Below are positions 13,858 to 24,886 of a stretch of DNA of 64,000 bases, piece after piece. The notes below the pieces were generated by a model. It was given only the letters and a program-made list of their open reading frames with translations. It was not told the DNA's origin and searched no databases. Numbering within the stretch: position 1 is the first letter of the stretch; each line of letters opens with the position of its first letter. The DNA comes from an uncultured Pelagibacteraceae bacterium (GTDB taxonomy: Bacteria; Pseudomonadota; Alphaproteobacteria; Pelagibacterales; AG-422-B15): positions 17,272 to 81,271 of the forward strand of contig CACNSH010000005.1 in the NCBI GenBank assembly GCA_902622985.1. The letters run 5' to 3'. The translations under genes were made by a program, and so were the position numbers.

Positions 13858-14247
13858 ATGAGACAACTTGTAAGAAAAGATAACGAAGCATATGCAATTC
13901 AAAGGAACATGAGAGTGAGTCCGTCAAAAGCTAATGCAGTACTTGAAATGATTAGAGGCAAAAAGGCATCGGAAGCACTTAACTTATTAAAGTTTTCATC
14001 CAGAGGAGTTGCTAAAAATATTTCTAAAGTTTTAAACAGTGCAATTGCTAATGCTGAGAACAATCATCAATTGGATATTGATATATTAAAAGTTACCGAA
14101 GCATATTGCGGCAAAGGTATGGTAATGAAAAGATGGAGAGCAAGAGCAAAGGGAAGACCTGGGAGAATTAATAAATTTCTGACTAACGTCACAATTAAAG
14201 TTTCTGAAGATCAAGTTAAGGAAGTAAAAAAAGAGAAGGCAAAATAG
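13858..14247 (+). CDS. rplV: 50S ribosomal protein L22
   Basis: [24 protein letters not shown]; operon position. Confidence 0.99.
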   Translation: MRQLVRKDNEAYAIQRNMRVSPSKANAVLEMIRGKKASEALNLLKFSSRGVAKNISKVLNSAIANAENNHQLDIDILKVTEAYCGKGMVMKRWRARAKGRPGRINKFLTNVTIKVSEDQVKEVKKEKAK

Positions 14248-14250
14248 TAT

Positions 14251-14922
14251 ATGGGTCAAAAAGTAAATCCAATTGGACTTAGATTAATTCTTAATAAGAA
14301 GTGGCAATCTAGATGGTATGCTGGAAAGAAAGAATTTGGATCGTTCTTGCAGGAAGATTTAAAGATTAGAGCTTATCTTGAGAAAAAACTTAAAAATTGT
14401 GCTGTAGCAAAAATTCAGATTGAACGGCCTGCAAAGAAAGCACAGGTTACAATATATTCAGCGCGTCCAGGTCTTATTATTGGAAAAAAAGGTAGTGATA
14501 TTGAGAAATTGAAGAAAAAAATCTCTGAATTTACTTCTGATGAAGTTTCTATAAATCTCGTGGAAATTAGAAAACCAGAAGTAGAAGCACAATTAATTGC
14601 TGATGGTATAGCTGAACAATTAGAAAGACGCGTTTCATTCCGAAGAGCTATGAAACGTTCAGTTCAGTCAGCAATGCGCTTGGGCGCAGACGGAATTAGA
14701 GTGAATTGTGGAGGTAGACTTGGGGGAACTGAAATAGCAAGAACTGAGTGGTATAGAGAAGGTAGAGTGCCTTTGCATACTTTCAGAGCAAATGTAGACT
14801 ACGCTGTCGCAACAGCACAAACTACATATGGCTCATGCGGAATAAAAGTTTGGATATATAAAGGCGATATAGATGATAATGCGCCTCATGAATTAGATAA
14901 TAACCCGAATAAATTAGGATAG
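14251..14922 (+). CDS. rpsC: 30S ribosomal protein S3
   Basis: [14 protein letters not shown] motif [35 protein letters not shown]. Confidence 0.99.
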   Translation: MGQKVNPIGLRLILNKKWQSRWYAGKKEFGSFLQEDLKIRAYLEKKLKNCAVAKIQIERPAKKAQVTIYSARPGLIIGKKGSDIEKLKKKISEFTSDEVSINLVEIRKPEVEAQLIADGIAEQLERRVSFRRAMKRSVQSAMRLGADGIRVNCGGRLGGTEIARTEWYREGRVPLHTFRANVDYAVATAQTTYGSCGIKVWIYKGDIDDNAPHELDNNPNKLG

Positions 14923-14924
14923 AT

Positions 14925-15338
14925 ATGTTACAACCAAAAAAAACAAAATATAGAAAAGCACATAAGGGTAGAATTAAGGGAGTTGCAACGTCAGCGACAA
15001 CGCTTAATTATGGGACATATGGTTTGAAAGCTTTAGAAGCTGAAAGAGTCACAGCTCGTCAAATCGAGGCTGCCCGTGTTGCAATGACAAGATTCATGAA
15101 AAGAGCTGGAAGAGTTTGGGTTAGAATATTCCCGGATGTTCCAGTTTCAAAAAAACCTACAGAAGTAAGAATGGGTAAAGGTAAAGGATCACCAGAGTAT
15201 TGGGCATGCAGGGTTAAACCAGGAAAAATCTTATTTGAAGTTGATGGCGTTTCACAAGCAATTGCAACAGAGGCTTTTGGACGCGCTTCATCTAAACTGC
15301 CTATTAAAACAAAAGTAGTGGAACAGTTAATTAAATAG
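14925..15338 (+). CDS. rplP: 50S ribosomal protein L16
   Basis: [36 protein letters not shown]. Confidence 0.99.
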   Translation: MLQPKKTKYRKAHKGRIKGVATSATTLNYGTYGLKALEAERVTARQIEAARVAMTRFMKRAGRVWVRIFPDVPVSKKPTEVRMGKGKGSPEYWACRVKPGKILFEVDGVSQAIATEAFGRASSKLPIKTKVVEQLIK

Positions 15339-15345
15339 AGACTTT

Positions 15346-15537
15346 ATGAAAGCAGAAGAAATAAGAAAAAAAACAATAGATCAACTAAAGGCTGAGTTGC
15401 AAAATTTATACAAGGAGTCCTTTAACTTGAGATTTCAAAAGTCCTCAGGCCAGCTGGAGAATACGTCTCGAATTTTTAAGGTAAGAAAACTGATTGCAAG
15501 AATAAAAACAATAATGAAGGAAAAAACGGTTAACTAA
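15346..15537 (+). CDS. rpmC: 50S ribosomal protein L29
   Basis: Small protein, [23 protein letters not shown]; operon position. Confidence 0.96.
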   Translation: MKAEEIRKKTIDQLKAELQNLYKESFNLRFQKSSGQLENTSRIFKVRKLIARIKTIMKEKTVN

Positions 15538-15538
15538 T

Positions 15539-15766
15539 ATGCCAAAAAAAATATTGCAAGGAACTGTTATTAGTAACAAACAAGATAAAACAATAACAGT
15601 TTTAGTTGAAAGAAAGTTTAAACACCCAGTGTTAAAAAAAGTGATTAGAAGATCAAAAAAATACAGTGCACATGATCCCAATAATCAATTTAATGCAGGT
15701 GATAAAGTAAGAATTATGGAGTCTAAGCCAATTTCTAAACTAAAAAGATGGGTTGCAATTAGTTAA
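15539..15766 (+). CDS. rpsQ: 30S ribosomal protein S17
   Basis: [25 protein letters not shown]. Confidence 0.98.
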   Translation: MPKKILQGTVISNKQDKTITVLVERKFKHPVLKKVIRRSKKYSAHDPNNQFNAGDKVRIMESKPISKLKRWVAIS

Positions 15767-16135
15767 ATGATACAAGTTGAGTCTCGATTAAATGTTGCGG
15801 ATAACTCAGGAGCCAAAGAGGTTTTATGTGTTAAAGTTCTTGGTGGATCAAAGCGTCGTTTTGCATCTGTGGGAGATATTATCGTAGTAACTGTCAAAGA
15901 CGCAATACCAAAAGGGAAGGTTAAAAAAGGAACTGTCCATAAAGCTGTAATCGTAAGAACTAGAAAAGAGTTGAAAAGAGTTGATGGAAGTACAATTAAG
16001 TTTGATACAAACGCCGCTGTATTAATTAATAATCAGGGTGAACCGGTAGGGACAAGAATCTTCGGCCCTGTTTGTAGAGAGCTACGATCAAAAAAACAAA
16101 TGAAAATCATTTCATTAGCACCGGAGGTCTTATAA
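15767..16135 (+). CDS. rplN: 50S ribosomal protein L14
   Basis: [28 protein letters not shown]. Confidence 0.99.
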   Translation: MIQVESRLNVADNSGAKEVLCVKVLGGSKRRFASVGDIIVVTVKDAIPKGKVKKGTVHKAVIVRTRKELKRVDGSTIKFDTNAAVLINNQGEPVGTRIFGPVCRELRSKKQMKIISLAPEVL

Positions 16136-16446
16136 TGAGCATGAGATTAAAAAAAGGTGATCAAGTTACTGTTAACACAGGCAAGGATAAGGGAAAAGTT
16201 GGTGAAGTGATGAAAATATTAGGCATGAAAGCAATTGTTAAGGGCGTGAACATTTCAAAGAAACATCAAAAACAAGATCAGAAAAACGAAGGCGGAGTTT
16301 TGAATAAGGAGATGCCAATTATGCTCTCTAATTTAATGCCTGTTGATAAAAAGACCAACAAAGGTGTTAGAGTTGGTTATAAATACTTAAAAGACAATTT
16401 AAAAGTAAGAATTAACATCAAAACGGGAGATCAAATCGATGGATAA
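16135..16446 (+). CDS. rplX: 50S ribosomal protein L24
   Basis: [20 protein letters not shown] (KOW motif). Confidence 0.98.
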   Translation: MSMRLKKGDQVTVNTGKDKGKVGEVMKILGMKAIVKGVNISKKHQKQDQKNEGGVLNKEMPIMLSNLMPVDKKTNKGVRVGYKYLKDNLKVRINIKTGDQIDG

Positions 16447-16990
16447 TTATACTCCACGTTTAAAAGAAATGTATGTAAATACGATAGTGCCAAAGCTGAA
16501 GAATGATCTTTCCATAAAGAATGATCTTGCGCTGCCTAGGTTGGTAAAAGTTTCATTAAACATGGGCCTTGGAGAGGCAGTAAATGACTCTAAAGTAATT
16601 CAACTAGCTTCAGATCAATTAGCTTCGATAGCGGGTCAACAACCTTTAGTGACAAAAGCAAGAAAATCAATCGCTACTTTTAAAATCAGAACTGGTATGC
16701 CTTTAGGAGTAAAGGTTACTTTAAGAGGTAACAGGATGTACGAGTTTATTGACAGACTCGTTACTATTGCCCTTCCGCGTATTAGAGACTTTAGAGGGTT
16801 GAAAAAAAATTGTTTTGATGGAAGAGGTAATTACTCTTTCGGTATTAAGGAATGCACAGTTTTTCCTGAAATTAACGTTGATAAACTTGATAAGGTGCGT
16901 GGGTTAGATATTACAATAAATACTACAGCTTCAAACGATGAACAGGCATTGTTGTTATTAAAGTCTCTAAATTTTCCAATTAACGATTAG
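16439..16990 (+). CDS. rplE: 50S ribosomal protein L5
   Basis: [40 protein letters not shown]. Confidence 0.99.
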   Translation: MDNYTPRLKEMYVNTIVPKLKNDLSIKNDLALPRLVKVSLNMGLGEAVNDSKVIQLASDQLASIAGQQPLVTKARKSIATFKIRTGMPLGVKVTLRGNRMYEFIDRLVTIALPRIRDFRGLKKNCFDGRGNYSFGIKECTVFPEINVDKLDKVRGLDITINTTASNDEQALLLLKSLNFPIND

Positions 16991-16998
16991 GTAAGAAT

Positions 16999-17304
16999 AT
17001 GGCTAAAAAAAGTTCGATAGAAAAAAATAAAAGAAGAATAAAGCTGTCTGAAAAAGACCTGCAGAAGAGAAGTAAACTAAAATCTCTTATTATGGACAAA
17101 AAAACCTCTATTGATGATAGGTTTCAAGCTCAACTAAAACTTTCCAAATTAAGAAGGAATGGTGCGAGAACAAGAGTTCGAAATAGATGTGAATTAACAG
17201 GCCGTCCAAGAGGTTACCATAAACGAGTAAGGTTATCTAGAATTGCCTTGAGGGATCTTGCATCTAAAGGTCAAATCCCTGGAATGAATAAATCAAGCTG
17301 GTAG
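16999..17304 (+). CDS. rpsN: 30S ribosomal protein S14 (long, zinc-free form)
   Basis: [43 protein letters not shown]. Confidence 0.98.
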   Translation: MAKKSSIEKNKRRIKLSEKDLQKRSKLKSLIMDKKTSIDDRFQAQLKLSKLRRNGARTRVRNRCELTGRPRGYHKRVRLSRIALRDLASKGQIPGMNKSSW

Positions 17305-17316
17305 AAAGGAAGAAAA

Positions 17317-17715
17317 ATGTCATTACAAGATCCGTTATCCGATTTATTTAGTAGAATTAGAAATGCACAAATGAGAAATAAACCAATCGTTAGTTCTCCC
17401 GTATCTAAGTTAAGGGAAAATATTTTAGAGGTACTTAAAAAAGAAGGCTACATAAGAGGATATGCTCGAACAAAACACTCATCTGGCAGGGAAGAGCTTG
17501 ATATTGAGCTGAAATATGATGAAAAAGGTCCAGTAATTTCAGAGATCACAAGAATTTCAAAACCAGGTAGGCGTGTTTATTCTGGTGCTGGAAGGATACC
17601 GTATGTACATAATGGCCTTGGAATTTCAATTATTTCGACTTCGAAAGGCGTGATGACGGATGCAGACGCAAGAGATCAAAAAGTAGGTGGGGAAATTATT
17701 TGTAGAGTATTTTAA
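17317..17715 (+). CDS. rpsH: 30S ribosomal protein S8
   Basis: [38 protein letters not shown]. Confidence 0.98.
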   Translation: MSLQDPLSDLFSRIRNAQMRNKPIVSSPVSKLRENILEVLKKEGYIRGYARTKHSSGREELDIELKYDEKGPVISEITRISKPGRRVYSGAGRIPYVHNGLGISIISTSKGVMTDADARDQKVGGEIICRVF

Positions 17716-17717
17716 TT

Positions 17718-18251
17718 ATGTCTAGAGTTGGATCAAAAGAAATAAACATACCAGAAAGCGTAAAAATTAATCTTCAAGATGGATTAATTTCAGCTGAGGG
17801 CCCATTAGGCAAACTTGAGTCTAAGTTAAATTCTCAAATCGAAGTAATAGTTGAGGGTCAAAAAATTACAATGAAACCCAAATCTGATGACAAAACCTTA
17901 GTTTCTTTCTGGGGATTACAGAGAAATTTAGTTAATAATTTAATAATTGGTGTAAGTGAGGGTTTTACAAAAAAATTAGAAATGAATGGTGTTGGATATC
18001 GTGCAGCCTTAAAAGGTAAAACTCTTGAATTACTGCTTGGGTATAGTCATCCGATAAACTACGATATTCCAGAAAATATTACTGTCACAGTAGATAAGCA
18101 AAATAATATTGAGATTAAGGGTCCTGACAAGCAACTTGTTGGACAAACTGCTGCTGAAATTAGAAATTTTAGGGGGCCTGAACCTTATAAAGGCAAGGGC
18201 ATAAAGTATGCCGATGAATATATAAATAGAAAAGAAGGTAAAAAGAAATAA
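17718..18251 (+). CDS. rplF: 50S ribosomal protein L6
   Basis: MSRVGSKEINIPESV; EPYKGKGIKYADEYINRKEGKKK. Confidence 0.98.
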   Translation: MSRVGSKEINIPESVKINLQDGLISAEGPLGKLESKLNSQIEVIVEGQKITMKPKSDDKTLVSFWGLQRNLVNNLIIGVSEGFTKKLEMNGVGYRAALKGKTLELLLGYSHPINYDIPENITVTVDKQNNIEIKGPDKQLVGQTAAEIRNFRGPEPYKGKGIKYADEYINRKEGKKK

Positions 18252-18598
18252 TGTTATCTCCAAAAAAACAAAAAAGATCAAGTAGGGTCAGGTTTAAGCT
18301 AAAGAAAAATAATAAATCTCGTATGAGACTTACTCTTTATAAGTCCTCACAGCACCTGTATGCTCAAATCGTTGACGATAACAAAGGTATTACTGTTTGC
18401 AGTGCCTCAACTCTAAAATCAGAAAAAAATAAAAATTCATGTAATGTTGCAAATGCAAAAATCTTAGGCAGTGAACTTGCTAAGTCAGCAGCTGAAAAGG
18501 GCGTTAAAGATGTTTACTTGGATCGTGGTTCAAACTTATATCATGGAATAGTAAAAACTATTACTGATGAAGTAAGATCTGGGGGTATAAATTTATAG
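18251..18598 (+). CDS. rplR: 50S ribosomal protein L18
   Basis: Operon position; [10 protein letters not shown]...[10 protein letters not shown]-like ending [25 protein letters not shown]. Confidence 0.97.
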   Translation: MLSPKKQKRSSRVRFKLKKNNKSRMRLTLYKSSQHLYAQIVDDNKGITVCSASTLKSEKNKNSCNVANAKILGSELAKSAAEKGVKDVYLDRGSNLYHGIVKTITDEVRSGGINL

Positions 18599-18606
18599 GA
18601 AATATT

Positions 18607-19137
18607 ATGGTAAAAGAAAACAAGAACAAAGATCAAAATGGTATTGATATTAAAGACAAACTAGTAGCAATTAACCGTGTTACAAAAGTTGTTAAAGGAG
18701 GAAGGCGATTTGGATTTGCAGCATTAGTTGTTGCTGGTGATGAGTCTGGTAAAGTTGGTTTTGGTCATGGAAAAGCAAAAGAGGTTCCCGAAGCCATTAA
18801 AAAAGCAACAGACTCAGCTAAAAAAAGTTTGGTTAGAGTACCACTCAGAGAGGGTAGAACATTACATCATGATACAGTTGGAATTCATGGTTCATCACGT
18901 GTTGTAATGAGATCTGCACCTTCAGGTACAGGTATTATTGCTGGAGGTTCAGTTAGGGCAGTTTTTGAATTATTAGGCATACAAGACATTGTTGCAAAGT
19001 CAGTCGGTAGCTCAAATCCTTATAATATTATCAGAGCGGCAGTAGATGGACTAAAACAGCAAAAATCACCGAAGATGATTGCTGCAAGGAGATCAAAAAA
19101 AGTCGGCAATATTACTTCAGCAAGAGAAACGACATGA
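18607..19137 (+). CDS. rpsE: 30S ribosomal protein S5
   Basis: [37 protein letters not shown]. Confidence 0.99.
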   Translation: MVKENKNKDQNGIDIKDKLVAINRVTKVVKGGRRFGFAALVVAGDESGKVGFGHGKAKEVPEAIKKATDSAKKSLVRVPLREGRTLHHDTVGIHGSSRVVMRSAPSGTGIIAGGSVRAVFELLGIQDIVAKSVGSSNPYNIIRAAVDGLKQQKSPKMIAARRSKKVGNITSARETT

Positions 19138-19316
19138 CTCAAAAATTAAAAATAACATTAAAAAAAAGTACGATTGGTTCTCAAAAGGGACAAATAGCGA
19201 CGGTAAAAGGACTAGGGCTAAAAAAAATTAACAGCAGTGTCATAAGAGAAGCAACGCCTGAAACATTAGGAATGATAAAAAAAATTAAACATCTAGTAAT
19301 TACGGAAAATAATTAA
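19134..19316 (+). CDS. rpmD: 50S ribosomal protein L30
   Basis: 60-aa protein between rpsE and rpl[34 protein letters not shown]. Confidence 0.96.
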   Translation: MTQKLKITLKKSTIGSQKGQIATVKGLGLKKINSSVIREATPETLGMIKKIKHLVITENN

Positions 19317-19781
19317 ATGAGATTAAATCAAATTGATAAAAACAAGAGCTTTAAATCAAAGAAGAGAATCGGAAGAGGTATAGGTTCAGGTAAAGGCAAA
19401 ACCTCTGGGAGTGGTCACAAAGGACAAAAAGCTCGTTCGGGTGTTGCTATTAATGGTTTCGAAGGTGGACAGATGCCTTTACATAGAAGATTGCCTAAAT
19501 TTGGATTTTCAAATTTTACAAAGAAACAATATTTTGAATTAAACCTCGCTACACTTCAGAAATTGATCAATAAAAATTCTATCAACGAGTCAGAGACTAT
19601 AAATATTACACTCTTGAAAAAGTTACGTATTTTGAAAAATAAAGATAAAAAACTCCTAAAAATTCTCGGTACAGGTGAATTAAAATCAAAAAATAAAATC
19701 GAGTGTAGTAAAGTAACTAAGTCTGCAGAAGAAAAACTTCAAAAACTTGGTGTTGAATTAAAAATAAGTAAAGCAATTTAG
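19317..19781 (+). CDS. rplO: 50S ribosomal protein L15
   Basis: RIGRGIGSGKGKTSGSGHKGQKARSG; EGGQMPLHRRLPKFGF. Confidence 0.98.
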   Translation: MRLNQIDKNKSFKSKKRIGRGIGSGKGKTSGSGHKGQKARSGVAINGFEGGQMPLHRRLPKFGFSNFTKKQYFELNLATLQKLINKNSINESETINITLLKKLRILKNKDKKLLKILGTGELKSKNKIECSKVTKSAEEKLQKLGVELKISKAI

Positions 19782-19785
19782 CGAA

Positions 19786-21117
19786 ATGGCTTCAGCAGCT
19801 GAAAAATTAGCATCAAATTTCAACTTTAGTGTCTTTTCTAAGGCAACTGAATTAAAAAAAAGAATTTGGTTCACTTTAGGTGCTTTAATAATTTATAGAT
19901 TTGGCACATATATACCTTTACCTGGAATAGACATCGAGCAATTAAAACTTCTTGTTGAAACTAATCAAAGCGGAATTCTTGGAATGTTTGATGTTTTCGC
20001 AGGTGGCGCAATTAGTCGAATGGCTATTTTTGCATTAGGTATCATGCCATATATATCTTCATCAATTATTATGCAGCTTATGACAAGTGTCTCTCCACAT
20101 CTGGCAAGTTTGAAGAAAGAGGGTGAGCCTGGTAGAAGAAAAATTACTCAATATACAAGATATGGAACTGTCTTACTTGCTTTATTACAAGGATATGGGA
20201 TTTCTGTTGGGTTAGAATCAGCAGGAAAAGTTGTTACAGACCCAGGACTATTTTTTAGACTTTCAACAACAATTACATTAACTGGCGGAACTGTCTTCTT
20301 AATGTGGCTTGGAGAACAAATAACCAGTAGAGGCATAGGAAATGGAATATCGCTCATTATTTTTTCTGGTATTGTAGCTGAGATACCTAGTGCCTTAATA
20401 AATACACTTACATTAGGTCGTCAGGGAACAATCTCAACTCTTACACTTGTTTTACTTTTAGTGATGATTGTAGCTGTAGTTATCTTTATTGTATTTATGG
20501 AGAGGGCTCAGAGAAGATTAATAGTCCAGTATCCAAAAAGACAGATGGGTAATAAGATGTTTGCTGGAGATAGTACACATTTACCTCTTAAACTCAATAC
20601 TGCAGGAGTTATACCAGCAATATTTGCTTCATCTATTCTGTTGCTACCAATTACAATTGCAAATTTTAATGTATCTGCAGAGCCAGGATTGTTAAATGAT
20701 ATTGCAGCATTACTTGGTAGAGGTCAACCTGCATACATGCTTATGTATGCTGCGGCCATTATATTTTTTGCATTCTTTTATACTTCAATTGTATTTAATC
20801 CAGTTGAAACAGCTGATAATCTAAAAAGACAAGGTGGCTTTATTCCAGGAATTAGGCCAGGTGAAAAAACTGCTGAGTATATTGATTTTGTCTTATCCAG
20901 AATAACAACCATTGGGGCACTATATTTAGCATTTGTATGCATACTACCGGAAATTTTAATTGCACAATACTCAATCCCATTTTATTTGGGAGGTACATCA
21001 CTACTCATTGTTGTGGTTGTAGGAATGGATACTGTTGGACAAATTCAAAGTCATTTGTTTGCATATCAATATGAAGCTCTAATAAAAAAATCTCGCCTAA
21101 GAGGCACAAGAAGGTGA
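19786..21117 (+). CDS. secY: Preprotein translocase subunit SecY
   Basis: Multi-TM; RFGTYIPLPGID; SLKKEGEPGRRKITQYTRYGT; GFIPGIRPGEKTAEYI. Confidence 0.99.
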   Translation: MASAAEKLASNFNFSVFSKATELKKRIWFTLGALIIYRFGTYIPLPGIDIEQLKLLVETNQSGILGMFDVFAGGAISRMAIFALGIMPYISSSIIMQLMTSVSPHLASLKKEGEPGRRKITQYTRYGTVLLALLQGYGISVGLESAGKVVTDPGLFFRLSTTITLTGGTVFLMWLGEQITSRGIGNGISLIIFSGIVAEIPSALINTLTLGRQGTISTLTLVLLLVMIVAVVIFIVFMERAQRRLIVQYPKRQMGNKMFAGDSTHLPLKLNTAGVIPAIFASSILLLPITIANFNVSAEPGLLNDIAALLGRGQPAYMLMYAAAIIFFAFFYTSIVFNPVETADNLKRQGGFIPGIRPGEKTAEYIDFVLSRITTIGALYLAFVCILPEILIAQYSIPFYLGGTSLLIVVVVGMDTVGQIQSHLFAYQYEALIKKSRLRGTRR

Positions 21118-21680
21118 ATTTAGTTTTATTGGGACCCCCAGGAGCTGGAAAAGGAACGCAGGCAAATTTAATCTGTGAAAAATATAATTTAAGTCACTTA
21201 TCTACAGGTGATTTGCTTAGGATGGAAATAACTAATAAAAGTGAAATTGGGGTAAAGGCTAAACAAATTATTGATGAGGGAAAACTAGTTTCTAACGATA
21301 TTATAATTAATGTTATTAAATCATTTTTTAATAATAATAAAAATTTAAGTGGATACCTACTCGATGGCTTTCCTAGAAATAGAGAGCAGGCTAAGCTTCT
21401 AGATAAATTGATGTCAGAACTTAAAGACAAAATATCATGCGTAATTCAGTTAGATGTTGATGAAAAACATTTAAAAGACAGAATATTATCTAGAGGTAAA
21501 GAAGAAGGAAGATCCGATGACAACGAGGAGACTCTTATTAAAAGACTCGAAACATATTTCAATGAAACTATGCCTCTAATAAAATATTATGATGATGCAA
21601 AACTGCTAAAAAAAGTCAGTGGTGTAGGTGAAATTATGCAAATAAATCAATCAATTAACACAATTATAGATCATCTTTAA
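21114..21680 (+). CDS. adk: Adenylate kinase (short LID form)
   Basis: GPPGAGKGTQANLICEKY; LDGFPRNREQA. Confidence 0.98.
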   Translation: MNLVLLGPPGAGKGTQANLICEKYNLSHLSTGDLLRMEITNKSEIGVKAKQIIDEGKLVSNDIIINVIKSFFNNNKNLSGYLLDGFPRNREQAKLLDKLMSELKDKISCVIQLDVDEKHLKDRILSRGKEEGRSDDNEETLIKRLETYFNETMPLIKYYDDAKLLKKVSGVGEIMQINQSINTIIDHL

Positions 21681-21685
21681 TATGC

Positions 21686-21713
21686 TTGACCAATTGATTA
21701 ATAATCCTATAAT
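21686..21713 (+). promoter_or_regulatory. Putative sigma70-type promoter for rpsM-rpsK-rpoA-rplQ (TTGACC-N16-TATAAT)
   Basis: -35 TTGACC 21686-21691, -10 TATAAT 21708-21713 in the 72-bp adk-rpsM gap. Confidence 0.65.
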
Positions 21714-21752
21714 CCCGCAATCTCTCAAACCAAAAATGTTAGGTCTTTATTA

Positions 21753-22130
21753 ATGGCTCGTATTGCTGGAGTAAATATTCCAACCCAAAAAAAATTAGGA
21801 GTTGCTTTAACCTACGTTTACGGAATTGGTGATAAGATTTCAAAAGATGTATGTTCTCAGGCAAATGTTGATGCAAATACTAGAGTTCAGGATCTATCTG
21901 AAGCAGAAATAAAAAATGTTAGTGATGTTATTTCATCATCATTTTTAGTTGAAGGTGATTTAAGAAGAGAGGTATCTGGAAATATCAAAAGATTAAAAGA
22001 TTTAGGGACGTATAGAGGTGTAAGACACAGAAAAAATTTGCCATGTAGAGGTCAGCGTACCCATACAAACGCTAGAACTAAAAAAGGAAAAGCTATTGCA
22101 ATTGCTGGAAAGAAAAAGGTTACTAAATAA
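21753..22130 (+). CDS. rpsM: 30S ribosomal protein S13
   Basis: [40 protein letters not shown]. Confidence 0.99.
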   Translation: MARIAGVNIPTQKKLGVALTYVYGIGDKISKDVCSQANVDANTRVQDLSEAEIKNVSDVISSSFLVEGDLRREVSGNIKRLKDLGTYRGVRHRKNLPCRGQRTHTNARTKKGKAIAIAGKKKVTK

Positions 22131-22132
22131 AC

Positions 22133-22522
22133 ATGGCTGAAGCTAAAACTGTAAAAAAGAAAAAACAAAAAAAGAATATCATTTCTGGATTAGCGTATAT
22201 TAATGCTACATTTAATAATACTATGATTACCATTACCGATGAGCAAGGCAACAGTATTGCATGGTCGTCTGCGGGAGTAAAAGGTTTTAAAGGATCAAGA
22301 AAGTCCACACCATACGCTGCACAAATTGCAGCTGAGGATGCTGGTACAAAAGCAAAAGAGTTTGGTTTAAAAAACTTACAAGTATTTGTTAAAGGACCAG
22401 GCGGAGGACGAGAATCGGCACTACGAGCATTACAAGCCGTGGGATTCTATATAACTTCTATAAAAGATACTACACCAATCCCCCATAATGGTTGTCGTCC
22501 ACCAAAGAAAAGAAGAGTTTAA
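22133..22522 (+). CDS. rpsK: 30S ribosomal protein S11
   Basis: [35 protein letters not shown]-terminus. Confidence 0.99.
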   Translation: MAEAKTVKKKKQKKNIISGLAYINATFNNTMITITDEQGNSIAWSSAGVKGFKGSRKSTPYAAQIAAEDAGTKAKEFGLKNLQVFVKGPGGGRESALRALQAVGFYITSIKDTTPIPHNGCRPPKKRRV

Positions 22523-22545
22523 TATTTATTAAAGGAAAAAAATCT

Positions 22546-23568
22546 ATGAGTATTATTAATAATTGGCAGGCATTAATAAAACCTTCAAAACTAAAGCTAA
22601 TCAGCGATGAAGACACTCAATATAAAGCAACTTTAATTGCGGAACCACTTGAAAGGGGTTTTGGATTAACACTTGGAAATGCTCTTAGAAGAGTGCTGTT
22701 GTCATCACTACAAGGTACTGCTGTGACAGCTATTAAAATAGATAATGTTCTTCATGAATTTTCATCTATTGATGGTGTAAGAGAAGACGTTACAGACATA
22801 GTGTTAAATATTAAGTCTCTATCTTTAAATATGCATTCTGAAGGCGTAAGAAAAATGAATCTCAATGTAACTGGTCCAGGTGAGATTACTGCGGGTATGA
22901 TAAATACACCATCTGAAATTGATATTATAAATCCAGAGTTAGTTATCTGTAATCTTGATGACAATACCGAATTTAATATGGAGCTTACCGTAGCAAAAGG
23001 TAAAGGTTATGTTGCCGCTGAACATAATAAGCCAGAAGATTCTGCAATAGGCCTGATTCCGATAGACTCCATATTTAGCCCAGTTAAACAAGTTTCATAC
23101 AGTATAGAAAATACTAGAGAAGGAAAAGTTTTGGATTATGACAAGTTAACAATGTCAATTGAAACAAATGGATCAGTATCTCCTGAGGATGCAATTGCTT
23201 TTGCGGCACGAATAATTCAAGACCAATTGCAATCATTTATTAATTTTGAAGAACCTGAAGAGATTCAGGAAGAACCTGATGCATTAGAACCTCAATTTAA
23301 TAAAAATCTTTTAAGAAAAGTTGAGGAGCTTGAACTTTCAGTGAGATCAATGAATTGCCTAAGAAATGATAATATTATTTACATTGGAGACCTTGTTCAA
23401 AAAAGTGAAATTGAAATGTTACGTACACCCAATTTTGGTCGTAAGTCTCTAAATGAAATAAAAGAAGTATTAGGCACTATGTCACTATATCTAGGCATGG
23501 AAGTACCTAATTGGCCACCTGAAAATATCGAGGAAATGGCAAGAAAGATTGAAGATCCATATAACTAA
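22546..23568 (+). CDS. rpoA: DNA-directed RNA polymerase subunit alpha (start trimmed to MSIINNW)
   Basis: [29 protein letters not shown]; alpha-[14 protein letters not shown]...[14 protein letters not shown]. Confidence 0.98.
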   Translation: MSIINNWQALIKPSKLKLISDEDTQYKATLIAEPLERGFGLTLGNALRRVLLSSLQGTAVTAIKIDNVLHEFSSIDGVREDVTDIVLNIKSLSLNMHSEGVRKMNLNVTGPGEITAGMINTPSEIDIINPELVICNLDDNTEFNMELTVAKGKGYVAAEHNKPEDSAIGLIPIDSIFSPVKQVSYSIENTREGKVLDYDKLTMSIETNGSVSPEDAIAFAARIIQDQLQSFINFEEPEEIQEEPDALEPQFNKNLLRKVEELELSVRSMNCLRNDNIIYIGDLVQKSEIEMLRTPNFGRKSLNEIKEVLGTMSLYLGMEVPNWPPENIEEMARKIEDPYN

Positions 23569-23570
23569 AA

Positions 23571-23933
23571 ATGAGACACGGAATTGCAAAAAGAAAGTTA
23601 AATAGGACATCATCGCATCGGATAGCGATGCTTGAGAACATGGCTGTTTCTCTAATTAAAAATGAGACTATTAAAACCACACTTCCAAAAGCAAAGGAAT
23701 TAAGACCATTTGTTGAAAAAATTATCACTCTAGGTAAAAAGAATAAAAGTTCATCTAGGGCAAATGCTTTTAACTCGCTTAGAGATAAAGAAGCAGTAAC
23801 AAAAGTTTTCGGGGATTTATCTGAAAGATTCAAAGATAGAAGCGGTGGCTATTGTAGAATTGTAAAAGCCGGTTATCGATCAGGTGATAATGCGCCTATG
23901 GCTTACATCCAAATTCTTGATCAAGAAAAATAA
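23571..23933 (+). CDS. rplQ: 50S ribosomal protein L17
   Basis: [29 protein letters not shown]. Confidence 0.99.
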   Translation: MRHGIAKRKLNRTSSHRIAMLENMAVSLIKNETIKTTLPKAKELRPFVEKIITLGKKNKSSSRANAFNSLRDKEAVTKVFGDLSERFKDRSGGYCRIVKAGYRSGDNAPMAYIQILDQEK

Positions 23934-23978
23934 TATCTAATTAATACTAAATTGATTTATCTAAACATATAAATTTAG

Positions 23979-24848
23979 ATGAAATCTAAAAAAACTATAA
24001 TTGTTGATAGTGCTTCTAACGGGGTGAGATTAGACAAGTTTTTAAAAGAAAGATTAAATATTCCTTTTTCATTACTTCACAAAGAGCTCAGAAAAAAATC
24101 AATCGAAGTAAATAATAAAAAAAAACTTGGAAGTTATAGAGTTAAACAAGATGATATTGTTGATGTTTTCAAGGAATTCAAATTAATTCATAAAAATAAA
24201 CCTTCAATTAAAATACCCAACATACTCAAGAGAAAAATTAAAAGTTCGGTAGTTTTTCAATCTGACGACTTTATTATTATTAATAAATGGGCTGGAATAC
24301 CATGTCAGCGTGGATCAAAAATTAATCTATCAATTGATGATCTACTTCAATTTTTTAATACTAAATATAGTCATCCTAAGCTAGTGCATCGGCTTGATAA
24401 AGACACAACTGGTCTATTGATAATTGCAAAAAATTCTAATTCAGCAAGGTACTTTCATAAAATTCTGTCTAACCATAAAATAAAGAAAACTTATTATGCA
24501 ATAGTTGAAAAAAAACCAAAAAATAGAGAGGGAATACTTAATGATATGCTTCCCAAAAATAAAAAAAATGTTTCCGCTGAAACAAAATATCAAATAATAA
24601 AAAAACTGCCTGGAGAATATTTTCTTTTAAAATTAAATCCTCAATCAGGTAGAAAACATCAAATCAGGCAACATTGTTTTATGAATGGTTTCCCAATCCT
24701 TGGTGATAAAAAATATTATATTGAACGTAATCAAATAAAATTTTCTAATTTATTTCTACATGCTGGCGCTTTAGAATTCATTGATATGAATAATAAAAAA
24801 GTCAAAATAGAGACTGAACTCCCAAATCACTTTAGAAAATACTTATAA
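23979..24848 (+). CDS. rluC: RluA-family 23S rRNA pseudouridine synthase (RluC-like)
   Basis: S4 domain N-terminus (RLDKFL), catalytic HRLDKDTTGLLIIAK, QSGRKHQIRQHC. Confidence 0.85.
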   Translation: MKSKKTIIVDSASNGVRLDKFLKERLNIPFSLLHKELRKKSIEVNNKKKLGSYRVKQDDIVDVFKEFKLIHKNKPSIKIPNILKRKIKSSVVFQSDDFIIINKWAGIPCQRGSKINLSIDDLLQFFNTKYSHPKLVHRLDKDTTGLLIIAKNSNSARYFHKILSNHKIKKTYYAIVEKKPKNREGILNDMLPKNKKNVSAETKYQIIKKLPGEYFLLKLNPQSGRKHQIRQHCFMNGFPILGDKKYYIERNQIKFSNLFLHAGALEFIDMNNKKVKIETELPNHFRKYL

Positions 24849-24886
24849 ATTGATAATTCAGAAATTTTATATAATATAGTTACTTC

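Noticed and set aside
16476-16515. Imperfect direct repeat (AAGAATGATCTT twice) in rplE
   Set aside because: Encodes [10 protein letters not shown], but the L5 N-terminus has the same length as the E. coli protein, so it is not an insertion or duplication.
23947-23978. CTAAATT...AATTTAG inverted repeat after rplQ
   Set aside because: All A/T-rich 7-bp stem with an 18-nt loop and no U-tract; too weak to call a terminator.
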